Below are positions 1 to 8,567 of a stretch of DNA of 16,045 nucleotides, in pieces. Source of the DNA: Nitrospirae bacterium RBG_16_43_11 (GTDB lineage: Bacteria; Nitrospirota; 9FT-COMBO-42-15; HDB-SIOI813); contig MHEI01000118.1 in assembly GCA_001805165.1 (NCBI GenBank), forward strand, positions 23,341 to 39,385. Direction: 5' to 3'. A program made the translations under genes and the position numbers. Below the pieces are notes generated by a model, which was given only the letters and a program-made list of their open reading frames with translations, had not been told where the DNA came from and did no database searches. The stretch's first letter is position 1. Each line of letters opens with the position of its first letter.

Positions 1-2125
1 TAAATGAAGGTGACTCGTAAGTTCCATGTAAAGAAGAGACTAAACCATAGGAAATGGTCACATCATTCAGCTTTGGGCTGTCTTCAGGATTGACTGTCTG
101 CCTCTCAAAAAAGACCATATATTTAAAATAGCGGTCACTGTCATGACCTGAATAGATAACCGCGCCAGGGTTCTCATAGAATGTATTGGATGTCCCGTCA
201 GGACCAACGAAGTTCCATGTCTGGTTGTCGGTGTTCGTGGCAATCTGAAACCTGAGGCTCGATCCCGCAGGGATTGCGGCATTCCATGAGATGGTAAGAA
301 AAATCCCGCCTTCTAAACCCGCATCAAAGGAGGGGGATTCGTAAGTTCCGGTGGTGATCCCATCGGCAAGTTCCAGATATGCCCCGTTGTCCGGATTTGG
401 AACCACCACATCAAAGGCATCCACAAGTACATAGGTGTTAGAAGAACCGGGGTTCTTCTGCCCGCTGACCTCAATCTTCAGTGTATGACTGGCGTTAATC
501 AGGCCTGATACACTCCAGAGAACCTGCTGAAACTGAGCTGTACTTCGGTAAAGGTCTATACTCTCCTGAAACTCACCATCCAGATAGACATTCGCTATGC
601 CGGCAGTAGGAGTCTTCATCCCAATCCAGCTTACCATTGTGCCGGTGAATGTAATACTGAGTGTAGAATTAATAGTATTTGAATATGTATAACTGCCACC
701 AGAAGCGCTGGCATTTGTAGTTGTCGGCCATGTACCGGTCTTTGCAATAGTCTGGCTGGTGTCCTCATATCTCGCGGTTGAAGAGGTCCCCTGGCCGACA
801 AGCCTCAGACCGGTCAACGTCCCCCTGTCTAAATCCCCTATATCCGAGGTCTGGGTCCATGACCTGATACCATCTTCCAGTATCAGATAGGCATTTTCAT
901 CCGGATTTGGAATCACCACATCAAAAGCATCCACAAAAATCCAGGTATTAGATGAACCGGGGTTCTTCTGCCCGGTGACCTCAATCTTCAGTGTATGACT
1001 GGCGTTAATCAGGCCTGATACACTCCAGAGAACCTGCTGAAACTGAGCTGTACTGCGGTAAAGGTCTACACCCCCCTGAAACTCCCCATCCAGATAGACA
1101 TTCGCTATCCCGGCAGTGGGAGTCTTCATCCCAATCCAACTTACCATTGTGCCGGTGAATGTGATACTGAGGGTAGAATTAATAGTATTTGAATATGTAT
1201 AACTGCCACCGGAGGCGCTGGCGCTGGAACCGCTCGACCATGTACCGGTCTTTGTGATAAGCTGGCTGGTCTCCTCGTATCTCGCGGTTGAAGAGGTCCC
1301 CTGGCCGACAAGTCTCAGACCGGTCAGCGTCCCCTCACCGAAGTCCCCTGCATCTCCAGTCTGTGTCCAGGATCGGATCCAGTCCATAAAGGTCAGGTAG
1401 GCCCCTGCATCCGGGTTGAAAACCCAGACATCAAAGGCATCCACAAAAATCCAGGTATTAGAAGAACCGGGGTTCTTCTGCCCGGTGACCTCAATCTTTA
1501 GTGTATGACTGGCGTTAATCAGACCTGATACACTCCAGAGAACCTGCTGAAACTGAGCTGTACTGCGGTAAAGATCTATACTCTCCTGAAACTCACCATC
1601 CAGATAGACATTCGCTATCCCGGCAGTAGGAGCTCTCGTCCCAATCCAGCTTACCATTGTGCCGGTGAATGTGATACTGAGGGTAGAATTAATAGTATTT
1701 GAATATGTATAACTGCCACCGGAGGCGCTGGCGCTGGAACCGCTCGACCATGTACCGGTCTTTGTGATAAGCTGGCTGGTCTCCTCGTATCTCGCGGTTG
1801 AAGAGGTCCCCTGGCCGACAAGCCTCAGATCGGTCAGCATCCCCTTGTCGAAATCCCCTATGTCCGAGGTCTGGGTCCAGAAGAGTGGTTGATTGGAGAT
1901 GAAAATGCTCCCTGTGGAAATATCTGTGTAAGTATCTTTATTGAAGAATTTGGTCCATCCCGCCTGGTCACCTGGATGGAGTGCAATTCCGGAACTGCTC
2001 TGGTCAAGACCGCCTGACCAGTCTGTTTGATCCCATACAAAATTCGCAGATAGGGCTATGTCAGAACTTATCAATATTAGAAGGGAGATTAAGATCGTCA
2101 GATATATCTTTATCTTTTCCGTCAT
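1..2125 (-). CDS. Large secreted repeat protein with three 170-residue beta-sandwich-like modules (C-terminus off the window)
   Basis: The minus-strand frame is open from the ATG at 2125 to the left edge, giving at least 708 residues with no stop. Residues 1-27 form a signal peptide (charged MTEKIK, hydrophobic core, cleavage near ALSA|N). A short unique part follows (FVWDQTDWSGG), then three tandem modules of exactly 510 bp. Each carries a Ser-rich linker, TFTGTMVSWIG, IANVYLDGEFQ, LYRSTAQFQQVLWSV and HTLKIEVTGQKN, ending VDAFDV. This motif order resembles galactose-binding/carbohydrate-binding jelly-roll modules common in secreted bacterial proteins. After the modules comes another beta-rich unit beginning GTYESPSFDAG, and a second copy of that motif starts at the very edge. 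The role is probably cell-surface or extracellular binding. The gene begins 31 bp after the preceding glycosyltransferase gene, so it may be co-transcribed with it. I cannot see the C-terminus, so an anchor or sorting signal is unknown. Confidence 0.85.
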   Translation of the reverse strand, partial: MTEKIKIYLTILISLLILISSDIALSANFVWDQTDWSGGLDQSSSGIALHPGDQAGWTKFFNKDTYTDISTGSIFISNQPLFWTQTSDIGDFDKGMLTDLRLVGQGTSSTARYEETSQLITKTGTWSSGSSASASGGSYTYSNTINSTLSITFTGTMVSWIGTRAPTAGIANVYLDGEFQESIDLYRSTAQFQQVLWSVSGLINASHTLKIEVTGQKNPGSSNTWIFVDAFDVWVFNPDAGAYLTFMDWIRSWTQTGDAGDFGEGTLTGLRLVGQGTSSTARYEETSQLITKTGTWSSGSSASASGGSYTYSNTINSTLSITFTGTMVSWIGMKTPTAGIANVYLDGEFQGGVDLYRSTAQFQQVLWSVSGLINASHTLKIEVTGQKNPGSSNTWIFVDAFDVVIPNPDENAYLILEDGIRSWTQTSDIGDLDRGTLTGLRLVGQGTSSTARYEDTSQTIAKTGTWPTTTNASASGGSYTYSNTINSTLSITFTGTMVSWIGMKTPTAGIANVYLDGEFQESIDLYRSTAQFQQVLWSVSGLINASHTLKIEVSGQKNPGSSNTYVLVDAFDVVVPNPDNGAYLELADGITTGTYESPSFDAGLEGGIFLTISWNAAIPAGSSLRFQIATNTDNQTWNFVGPDGTSNTFYENPGAVIYSGHDSDRYFKYMVFFERQTVNPEDSPKLNDVTISYGLVSSLHGTYESPSF
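340..1870 (-). repeat. Three tandem in-frame 510-bp repeats
   Basis: Landmark sequences recur exactly 510 bp apart: the ccacaa motif is at 421, 931 and 1441. The unit encodes one 170-residue module. The two right-hand copies are identical over 173 bases (1140-1312 against 1650-1822), while the left copy has diverged more, mainly in the Ser-rich linker. This points to recent duplication or gene conversion between the two N-terminal modules. The outer borders are approximate. Confidence 0.9.
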
Positions 2126-2140
2126 TATGCTCTAAAATAT

Positions 2141-2156
2141 TGCAATTAATATACCA
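2141..2156 (-). promoter_or_regulatory. Possible sigma-54 promoter before the repeat protein gene
   Basis: The minus strand reads TGGTATATTAATTGCA, with GG and GC separated by ten bases as sigma-54 -24/-12 elements require. It lies exactly in the gap between the glycosyltransferase stop and the ATG at 2125. The predicted start site near 2130 would leave a leader of only about 5 bases, which is a reason for doubt. The -24 half matches less well (TGGT instead of TGGC). Confidence 0.35.
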
Positions 2157-3995
2157 CTATTCCCCTGATCCACTAATCCGCTCTTTTACACCCCGCAGCC
2201 CGGGGTCTGTCTTTAACGCAGTTTTATAGTAATCCACAGAAAGGGCCTTTTTGCCTTCTGCCTCATATATTAGTCCAAGCCTGTAATAGGCGCTGGCCTC
2301 GGAAGGTTTTATTTGTGTAACCTTCTCATACATTTCCTTTGCCCTGTCAGTGTCCTTTCGCCTCAGATAGATTTCAGCAAGCGCCATATAAGGTTCTGTG
2401 TAATAGGGACTTAACTCCAGCGCCTTCATATAATTGGCAATGGCCGGTTCAATATCATTATTAAGATAATATGTCGTCCCGAGGTTATAGTATGCCCTGT
2501 GAAAATCAGGCCTCAATTCTATCGTCTTTTTAAACATTGCAATAGCAGTTATGGTGTCCCCCTTTTCTCCATATATAATCCCGATCCTGTTATAGGCCTG
2601 ATACATTGCAGGATAAATCCTGAGTGCCCTCTGAAAATATTCGAGCGCCCTGTCATTCTCCCCTCTGTCCATGTAGAACAGACCGAGAGCATGGTATGGT
2701 TTGTATGCATCAGGATATTTTACCAGCACATCAGACCAGAGCGTATACTCATCCTGCCATACCTTATTACGGTTAAAAGTCGTTATTGAGTATACTATTA
2801 ATAAAAGGGCAAGGCAAAGGGAAACTATAGCAGGGGTAGAAACAGACATACCTGCCAACCCTGACTTTCGTATGAACCATCCCATTATTAATGCCACTAC
2901 AACAGCAAAAGATACCGCGGCAAGATATCCCCTGTTCTCCTGAAAAATATCGTTAAGGGGAAAAAGTGTCGTAGGAAGAAGGGTTACAAAAAACCATAGG
3001 GAAGAAAAAGATATGATGCGCCATTCATGTCTGTTTGACCTTGCAAGAATAAAGGTCATAACGCCTATAATAGCCAGCAGGGCAAGAGACAGCAGCACCC
3101 TCCAGTCCATTATAGAAGTGGAGACATCTATGTCGTGATATACACTCTGCCCGACCGGGGAAATAAGCATTATTATATACTTAACCAGTACCCTGGTCTC
3201 TGTAAGAAGGTTTATGTATATATCGCGATTTAAAACCGGTATGGCAAAGACACCATATTTTATCTTTCTGATCAAAAAATAGGGGACAAGTACTGATAGT
3301 ATAAAGGGGAGATAGGGGATGTATGTCCGCCAATTAAATAAAGTACGGAGTGCAGACCGCGAAGTGCGGTATGGATGAAAAAAGTAGAGATCATATAACC
3401 ACAATATGACAGGCAGTGTAATCACTACCTCCTTCGAAAGCATGCCGAGGAGGAAGGCGAGGAGGGAAGCAATATAGAAGTAAGAAGTAATCTTACTTCT
3501 AAACCTTACCCAGAAATAAAATGCCAGAAGGTAGAAAAAACCACTCATCACACTTGAGCGAGCCGTAATATAGTTCACTACCTCAGAGTTGAAGGGATGG
3601 ACGGCGAAGATGAGGGCAGCGGCAAGGGCAATGTAGAAATTAGAAACCCCACCACCCAACATAGCCCTTATTATCAGATATAACAACATGGCAGAGCCTA
3701 TATGAAATGCCAGATTAATCACATGATACCCAACAGGATTATTCCCTCCTAATATCTTGTTTACAGCATATGTAACATAAACGAGCGGCCTGTAGTGACC
3801 TGTGAATAGTTGATCATCACTATAAAAACGTGTTGTGGTAAACATGGCGGGAACATTCTCCCACCTCTCCAGGAATTGATTGTTCTGGATATAATGCTCA
3901 TCATCATAGTGGAATCCATTATCAAGGGCGTTCAAATAAACAATAGCAATCAGCCCTGCTATAATAAACATAGAAATTAAATTCCACCGCCTCAT
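2157..3995 (-). CDS. TMTC/PMT-like GT-C membrane glycosyltransferase with C-terminal TPRs (paralogue 1)
   Basis: 612 residues. The N-terminal two thirds are multi-spanning membrane sequence and the last ~180 residues hold about five TPRs (431-605). Motifs match the eukaryotic TMTC O-mannosyltransferase pattern: an acidic first-loop motif (NGFHYDDEHYI, DDE at 31-33), YRPLV (68-72), NPVGYHVINLAFH (86-98), HPFNSE (133-138), LSKE (186-189) and QENRGYLAA (352-360). Family members are GT-C enzymes that use a polyprenyl-phosphate sugar, usually mannose, outside the cytoplasm, with the acidic pair in the first loop as the catalytic candidate. The start is supported by a strong Shine-Dalgarno (AAGGAGGGAGGG) directly before the ATG. 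That site sits at the edge of a 7-bp repeat array filling the 34-bp gap to the upstream paralogue. A short version of the same repeat (3475-3501) lies inside a membrane loop. Donor sugar and acceptor are unknown. Confidence 0.82.
   Translation of the reverse strand: MRRWNLISMFIIAGLIAIVYLNALDNGFHYDDEHYIQNNQFLERWENVPAMFTTTRFYSDDQLFTGHYRPLVYVTYAVNKILGGNNPVGYHVINLAFHIGSAMLLYLIIRAMLGGGVSNFYIALAAALIFAVHPFNSEVVNYITARSSVMSGFFYLLAFYFWVRFRSKITSYFYIASLLAFLLGMLSKEVVITLPVILWLYDLYFFHPYRTSRSALRTLFNWRTYIPYLPFILSVLVPYFLIRKIKYGVFAIPVLNRDIYINLLTETRVLVKYIIMLISPVGQSVYHDIDVSTSIMDWRVLLSLALLAIIGVMTFILARSNRHEWRIISFSSLWFFVTLLPTTLFPLNDIFQENRGYLAAVSFAVVVALIMGWFIRKSGLAGMSVSTPAIVSLCLALLLIVYSITTFNRNKVWQDEYTLWSDVLVKYPDAYKPYHALGLFYMDRGENDRALEYFQRALRIYPAMYQAYNRIGIIYGEKGDTITAIAMFKKTIELRPDFHRAYYNLGTTYYLNNDIEPAIANYMKALELSPYYTEPYMALAEIYLRRKDTDRAKEMYEKVTQIKPSEASAYYRLGLIYEAEGKKALSVDYYKTALKTDPGLRGVKERISGSGE
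3475..3501. repeat. Short heptamer-derived inverted repeat inside glycosyltransferase paralogue 1
   Basis: An 11-bp perfect stem (3475-3485 with 3491-3501) with a 5-base loop, built from the agaagtaag heptamer. It encodes the loop around residues 165-172, just after HPFNSE and its following helix. The same loop carries a longer version in paralogue 2 and a degenerate one in paralogue 3. Confidence 0.7.
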
Positions 3996-4056
3996 CCCTC
4001 CCTCCTTCTAACTTCTAACTTCTTACGTCTCACTTCTCACTCCTCACTTCCTCATT
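3996..4056. repeat. Heptanucleotide repeat array between paralogues 1 and 2
   Basis: The gap and the 3' end of the upstream gene are a run of cttctaa/cttctta/cttctca-type 7-bp units. The array provides the last residues (EEVRSEK) and the stop codon of paralogue 2, and merges into the ribosome-binding site of paralogue 1. Confidence 0.8.
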
Positions 4057-5847
4057 CTGACGAACCATCCATCTCATACGTTCCTTTGCCCTTAGCACCA
4101 CCCGTTCTTCTATATCCAACCTCTCCCCCAGCCTGACCGCAGTCTCAAACTCCCTGAAAGCCAGCTCCCTCTGCCCCAGCTTTTCATATACTTCCCCGAG
4201 GCTCATGCGGCCATTAATCCAGTATGGCTCAGCATCTACGGCCTTCTCTAACATCTCCCTTGCCTGCACTAAATCACCTCTTTTCATATAGATAACCCCA
4301 AGTGAATGGAGGGCATCAAAATAGTCCGGCTTAATCTCAACAGCCCTCGCAATTTCTTTGATCGCAAGATCTTCTAACCTGGAATTATAGTACACCTTGC
4401 CAAGGGCATAATGTGCCCTCCATGACATGGGGGATTTGTTCACCGCATCTTCCCATAAATTATATTCGCTGGCCCATATGACATTTCTCTCAATGGTCAT
4501 AGCAGAATATAATATCAGTACCAGGATGAGCAATAATATTTTTAAGCCTGCATGCCTTCTGCTCCATTGAACAGACTTATTTAAGACAGTACCGGCAAAT
4601 ACGGCAAAACCGGCTGCCGCGATATATCCACGATTCTCCTGAAGCGGGGCCTGCAGTACTACCAGGACAACAGGCAGGAGGGATATGAAAAACCAGAAAG
4701 TAAAAAAGGAGACTGACCTCCACTCAACATCCTTATGCCTGTACAGGATGAGTAAAATGGCAACAATAAGTACAATCAAAACTATAGATCCAATGACCGA
4801 TGCTTCCCATATTGACGTTGCAAAATGTATGTTATGCTCAACACTTAAACCCGCAGGTACAAAAAGGAGATAAATATACTTTACTATTACCTTTGCCTGG
4901 GTCAGCAGATGCAGATAATAATTAATTGGTTTAGAAGATATTCTGCTGTCCGCGAGATATATACTGGCTATGATATATGGGATGGAGATAACAAGTACAA
5001 AAGGGAGAATAGCCGCAGAAACCCTGCAATGCCTCTTGAATCGCTTAAAGAGGCTATCTTCGGAAACAGGGATAAAATACAGATCATAAATAAACAGGAC
5101 GACCGGGAGTGTAATCGCCATCTCCTTGCTCAGCAGGCTGAGGAGAAAGGCAAGGAGGGAGCTAAGATAGAAGTAAGAAGATAGAAGTAAGAAGTTAGAT
5201 TTAGCCTGACTTCTAACTTCTAACTTCTTACTTCTATCTTCTATCTCCCCCCCCCTATACCTCACCCAGCAATAAAACGCCAGGAAATAGAAGAATCCGC
5301 TCATCAGGCTCGAGCGGGCGGTAATATAGTTTACAGCCTCAGAGTTAAAGGGATGGACAGCGAATATTAGTGAAGCAGCAAGCGCAATAAAGAAACCCGA
5401 TTGCAAAGTCTCCCGACTTTGCGCCTCTACGCAGCCCCCCAGCATCCCCCTAACTATCAAAAACAGCATAAATGCTGATCCAACATGGAATATCAGGCTC
5501 ACTATATGGTACCCAACAGGATTTGCCCCGCTTATGGCATAACTGACCGCATGACTTGTCAGGACTAATGGGCGGAAATGCCCCCCACTGACTGCACTTT
5601 CTGCGCTAAAGGTGTCAATGTCTATAAAAAACCGCGGTATGTTATTCAGGCTGCGAAGGTATCTGTTCTCAACTATGTGGTGAATATCATCAAAATGAAA
5701 TCCGTTGTCCAATGAGTTGAGATAGACCGTAACAGATAGAACCATTAGCAGGATGAATACTGCGAGGCTGGATCTGAAGAGTCCCTCCGTCTTAACGGCC
5801 ACCGTATCTATCCTCAAGGCTTCTGATACGCGCAGCCAACTCGCCAT
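4030..5847 (-). CDS. TMTC/PMT-like GT-C membrane glycosyltransferase with C-terminal TPRs (paralogue 2, repeat-invaded)
   Basis: 605 residues, same architecture as its neighbours: first-loop DD (53-54), FRPLV (91-95), NPVGYHIVSL, HPFNSE (165-170), LSKE (239-242), QENRGYIAA, then about three TPRs near the C-terminus, fewer than the other two paralogues. The ATG used lies inside the end of the upstream gene (56-bp overlap), giving an N-terminus 16-23 residues longer than its paralogues. No ATG, GTG or TTG fits better near their start points, but the initiation site is weak. This copy has collected foreign sequence: a palindromic repeat adding EAQSRETLQS (about 141-150), a nine-G tract at residues 198-200, a heptamer hairpin adding about 20 residues (202-222), and a heptamer-derived tail EEVRSEK. 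All insertions fall in loops or ends and keep the frame. Catalytic motifs appear intact, so it is probably functional. Confidence 0.8.
   Translation of the reverse strand: MASWLRVSEALRIDTVAVKTEGLFRSSLAVFILLMVLSVTVYLNSLDNGFHFDDIHHIVENRYLRSLNNIPRFFIDIDTFSAESAVSGGHFRPLVLTSHAVSYAISGANPVGYHIVSLIFHVGSAFMLFLIVRGMLGGCVEAQSRETLQSGFFIALAASLIFAVHPFNSEAVNYITARSSLMSGFFYFLAFYCWVRYRGGEIEDRSKKLEVRSQAKSNFLLLSSYFYLSSLLAFLLSLLSKEMAITLPVVLFIYDLYFIPVSEDSLFKRFKRHCRVSAAILPFVLVISIPYIIASIYLADSRISSKPINYYLHLLTQAKVIVKYIYLLFVPAGLSVEHNIHFATSIWEASVIGSIVLIVLIVAILLILYRHKDVEWRSVSFFTFWFFISLLPVVLVVLQAPLQENRGYIAAAGFAVFAGTVLNKSVQWSRRHAGLKILLLILVLILYSAMTIERNVIWASEYNLWEDAVNKSPMSWRAHYALGKVYYNSRLEDLAIKEIARAVEIKPDYFDALHSLGVIYMKRGDLVQAREMLEKAVDAEPYWINGRMSLGEVYEKLGQRELAFREFETAVRLGERLDIEERVVLRAKERMRWMVRQNEEVRSEK
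5166..5245. repeat. Heptamer repeat hairpin inside glycosyltransferase paralogue 2
   Basis: Two opposed heptamer arrays form a perfect 24-bp stem (5176-5199 with 5219-5242) around a 19-base loop. Both arms are translated: one strand sense gives DRSKKLEVRS, the other gives NFLLLSSYF, which blends into the next membrane helix. The variants used in each codon phase avoid stops. Confidence 0.88.
5247..5255. repeat. Nine-base C/G homopolymer in the coding region of paralogue 2
   Basis: Nine consecutive C on the plus strand (G in the coding strand) encode Arg-Gly-Gly next to the heptamer hairpin. A one-base slip would shift the frame in the first third of the gene. Confidence 0.85.
5403..5422. repeat. 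Palindromic insert in paralogue 2
   Basis: GCAAAGTC, a tccc loop and GACTTTGC form an 8-bp perfect stem. It falls where the other two paralogues read straight from the Gly-Gly loop into the next helix, so it is an in-frame insertion specific to this copy. Confidence 0.65.
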
Positions 5848-7756
5848 TGCCTGGATTTTTCCTGTAAGCCTCCTTATATGTCTTTATAGCCATCGCTATA
5901 TTGCCTTCCCGTTCAAACAGCTCGCCAAGATTGTAGTATACGGTTAAATAGTCCGGGTTTCCCTTCAATGCTGCAATATATTCCCTTATCGCTGATTCTG
6001 TATCCCCTTTCTTTTCATAGATCACACCGAGATTAAGATGAGACCTGGAATAATCAGGATTAAGCTCCAGTGCCTTTTGATAAAACTTTACGGCCAGTTC
6101 TATATCCCCATGGCTCTGATAAAGGAGTCCCAGATTATGATAAGCCCTGAAGTCAGACGGGTTTCTTTTAAGTGCCTCTTTGTACACCCCTATGGCGGTC
6201 TCTTCCTCACCCCTTTGCTGATATATTGCCCCCATGTTGTAGTAGGGTCGAAAATCACCAGGCATCATGTCAGCAACCGTTTTGTATTCCAGGATCGCCA
6301 TATCAAGCCTTCCCGTCTGATGGTATACAGCCCCGAGGTTATAGTGAATATTGGCTGACTCACTTTTTTTCTCAGGATTTACGAGACTGAGCGCTGCATG
6401 AAGATTCTTCTCTGCCATATAGTACCTGCCTGTTTTGGCATATTCTACCCCGAGATTCGTGTAAGCCCTTGATGCCTTTGGAGACTTTCTTACAGCATCA
6501 CTCCAGAGACTGATCCCCCCTGCCCAGACCTGGTTTCTGTACAACGTCCCTGCACCGTAAATAAGTAAGAGTACGCATAGCAGAGCAACTGGCACAATTC
6601 CTACTCCTTTTTTTTCCCCATCCGCGGAGGGTATTGGCAGCACTGATGAAACCCTTTTCAGCAGCACCCCTGAGAATACCGGAAAGATTATAATGGCGAG
6701 ATAACCACGGTTTTCCTGAAATATGGCGTTAAGAGGTATCACGGTGGTGGGGAGCAGTACAATAAAAAACCATAACATAAAGAAAGATACCACCCGCCAT
6801 TCAATAGACAAAGACCTGTAGAGCCGCACCATAATGGCCATAAACAGAACAAGCAGCAGGGCTGATCCAATTACAGGCCAGACAAAAAATTTTATGTATA
6901 TCTCATGATAATGTTCAATATTAAGACCAACAGGCAGGATAAAGAGCTTCAGATGTTTAACCAGTACAGGGAGCTCTGTATATAACTGGACGAGGGGTGT
7001 ACGCTTGAAAGGGGTTAGTATCTGTCCCCAATTCATGACCCTGATTATCAGGTAAGGTACTACCACAATGATAACAAACGGTATAACTGGAAGCAACAAC
7101 TTCAGGCGTCCCTTAAACCATCCGGATAAATCAGTTCTATTGACAGGGATGAAGTAGACGTCATAGAGCAGTAACATGACAGGCAGCGTTATTACCACCT
7201 CCTTGCTTAACATGCCTGAGATGAAGGCAAGGAAGAAGCCAATGTAGAAGTAAGATTTTTTCTGACTCCTAAACCTAACCCAGCAATAAAATGCCAGAAG
7301 GTAGAAAAAACCACTCATCACACTTGAGCGCGCCGTAATATAGTTCACCACTTCAGAGTTAAAGGGATGAACGGCAAAGATAAGGGCGGAGGCAATGGCT
7401 ATGTAGAAGTCAGAGTCCCCCCTACCTAACATAGCCCTAATTATCAGATATAATAGAAAGGCAGAGCCAATATGGAATGCCAGATTAACCACATGATACC
7501 CAACGGGATTTAGGCCGTGGAGTCTGTAATTAATTATCAAGGTCAGCAGTACAAGGGGGCGGTAGTGCCCTGTAGCCGTACCAGGGGCAAAAAGATAGGA
7601 AGGATGGAGAAAGATGTCCAGCAGTCCTGCGGTCTTTATATTTGTATTCTCTTCAATATATATCTGATCATCATACTGAAAACCGTTATTCAGGGCATTC
7701 GCATAGCATATAACCGAAATGACCAGAATAAGAGGGAATACATAGCGTATCTTCAT
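5792..7756 (-). CDS. TMTC/PMT-like GT-C membrane glycosyltransferase with C-terminal TPRs (paralogue 3)
   Basis: 654 residues. The N-terminal membrane part carries NGFQYDD (DD at 29-30), HYRPLV (64-69), NPVGYHVVNLAFH, HPFNSEVVNYITARSS, LSKEVVITLP and QENRGYLAI, all shared with paralogues 1 and 2 and diagnostic of the TMTC/PMT-like group. The C-terminal ~220 residues hold about six TPRs, the most regular tail of the three; two typical units are YNLGAVYHQTGRLDMAI and YHNLGLLYQSHGDIELAV. It is first of the three in transcription order. The ATG at 7756 follows AAGGT at short spacing and lies 12 bp after the stop of the TPR anchor gene, so the two are probably co-transcribed. Its 3' end overlaps the next paralogue by 56 bp, suggesting translational coupling. 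The different TPR numbers across the trio could give different partners or acceptors. Confidence 0.82.
   Translation of the reverse strand: MKIRYVFPLILVISVICYANALNNGFQYDDQIYIEENTNIKTAGLLDIFLHPSYLFAPGTATGHYRPLVLLTLIINYRLHGLNPVGYHVVNLAFHIGSAFLLYLIIRAMLGRGDSDFYIAIASALIFAVHPFNSEVVNYITARSSVMSGFFYLLAFYCWVRFRSQKKSYFYIGFFLAFISGMLSKEVVITLPVMLLLYDVYFIPVNRTDLSGWFKGRLKLLLPVIPFVIIVVVPYLIIRVMNWGQILTPFKRTPLVQLYTELPVLVKHLKLFILPVGLNIEHYHEIYIKFFVWPVIGSALLLVLFMAIMVRLYRSLSIEWRVVSFFMLWFFIVLLPTTVIPLNAIFQENRGYLAIIIFPVFSGVLLKRVSSVLPIPSADGEKKGVGIVPVALLCVLLLIYGAGTLYRNQVWAGGISLWSDAVRKSPKASRAYTNLGVEYAKTGRYYMAEKNLHAALSLVNPEKKSESANIHYNLGAVYHQTGRLDMAILEYKTVADMMPGDFRPYYNMGAIYQQRGEEETAIGVYKEALKRNPSDFRAYHNLGLLYQSHGDIELAVKFYQKALELNPDYSRSHLNLGVIYEKKGDTESAIREYIAALKGNPDYLTVYYNLGELFEREGNIAMAIKTYKEAYRKNPGNGELAARIRSLEDRYGGR
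7244..7270. repeat. Degenerate heptamer remnant in paralogue 3
   Basis: A decayed form of the heptamer inverted repeat (tagaagtaag followed by ctgactcct) sits in the same membrane loop as the copies in paralogues 1 and 2. This suggests the repeat was present before the genes duplicated or moved between them by conversion. Confidence 0.5.
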
Positions 7757-7768
7757 AACCTTATCTGC

Positions 7769-8470
7769 CTATTTCTTCTTTAAAGATAATGTCTTCCCCT
7801 TCTTTATCCTCTCTATACGCCTCTCAGCCTCTTTCAATATATTTTCATCTACCGGCCCCCTTGCACTGAGATTTATAAGCTCACCGTATGCCTTAATAGC
7901 ATCATTAGGTTTTCCAGTGATCTCATATAGATACCCTTTATTCATATAGATCAGGTGGTAATCCGGGTTTATCTCCTGTGCCGCACTGTATGCCTCCATG
8001 GCCTCATTATACTTACCCTGCAGAGTATAGAGACTGCCTATACTGCTATAGGCCTGGAAGGCCTGAGGATTTATCTTCAACACCTCTTTGTATTCCCTCA
8101 TGGCAAGGTCATATTTCTGCGTCCTGTGATAGGCAATGCCGAGAGAGTAGTGCGCCTCCACAGCTTCAGGGTTTATCCTGACTGCATTTTCTAATGCCGG
8201 TACGGCCGTATCCAGTTGCCTTAATTTCAAAAGGGCAGCACCGTAGCCATAATTGGTTTCATAACTCTCCGGCCTTATCTTTGACGCCTCTGCAAACTCC
8301 ACAGAGGCAGGTCCCCACTTCCCCTGATTCATGTATGAGGATCCTTTTTTGAGATGTTCATCAAAAAGATAAGACTCTTTTACCATTTTCCTGATATAGA
8401 ATCCCCCTATAATCACTACGAGCAACGCCACATTGATGGCTACTATATGCTTCCAAGTCAATCTTTTCAT
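7769..8470 (-). CDS. Inner-membrane-anchored TPR protein
   Basis: 233 residues. A short charged N-terminus (MKRLTWKH) precedes one membrane helix (about 9-27). About four to five TPRs follow (36-205), with canonical spacing, e.g. AHYSLGIAYHRTQKYDLAM and IYMNKGYLYEITGKPNDAI. The tail is Lys-rich. With N-in topology the TPR domain would be periplasmic, where it could bridge the GT-C enzymes (TPR tails) and the TPR-barrel protein. No catalytic motif is visible. The start is the only reasonable Met ahead of the helix. The ribosome-binding region is an unusual run of seven G two bases before the ATG. A sigma-54-like promoter lies about 50 bp upstream, so this gene may begin its own transcript. Confidence 0.8.
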   Translation of the reverse strand: MKRLTWKHIVAINVALLVVIIGGFYIRKMVKESYLFDEHLKKGSSYMNQGKWGPASVEFAEASKIRPESYETNYGYGAALLKLRQLDTAVPALENAVRINPEAVEAHYSLGIAYHRTQKYDLAMREYKEVLKINPQAFQAYSSIGSLYTLQGKYNEAMEAYSAAQEINPDYHLIYMNKGYLYEITGKPNDAIKAYGELINLSARGPVDENILKEAERRIERIKKGKTLSLKKK

Positions 8471-8520
8471 AACCCCCCCGTGTGTGTATGGCTATACTAA
8501 TATACCAAACTGATTAATAT

Positions 8521-8536
8521 TGCAAATCCTGCGCCA
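8521..8536 (-). promoter_or_regulatory. Sigma-54-like promoter before the TPR anchor gene
   Basis: The minus strand reads TGGCGCAGGATTTGCA, with the invariant GG and GC ten bases apart, TGGC at -24 and TTTGCA at -12. The predicted start site is near 8510, leaving a leader of about 40 bases before the ATG at 8470. The upstream enhancer-binding site was not identified. It would lie inside the end of the preceding gene. Confidence 0.6.
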
Positions 8537-8567
8537 GAATACTATTTCTATCCTCCCGCCTGTCTGC

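Noticed and set aside
5176..5242. Intrinsic terminator at the 24-bp hairpin
   Set aside because: It lies inside a glycosyltransferase coding region, is translated on both arms, and is AT-rich without a following T-run.
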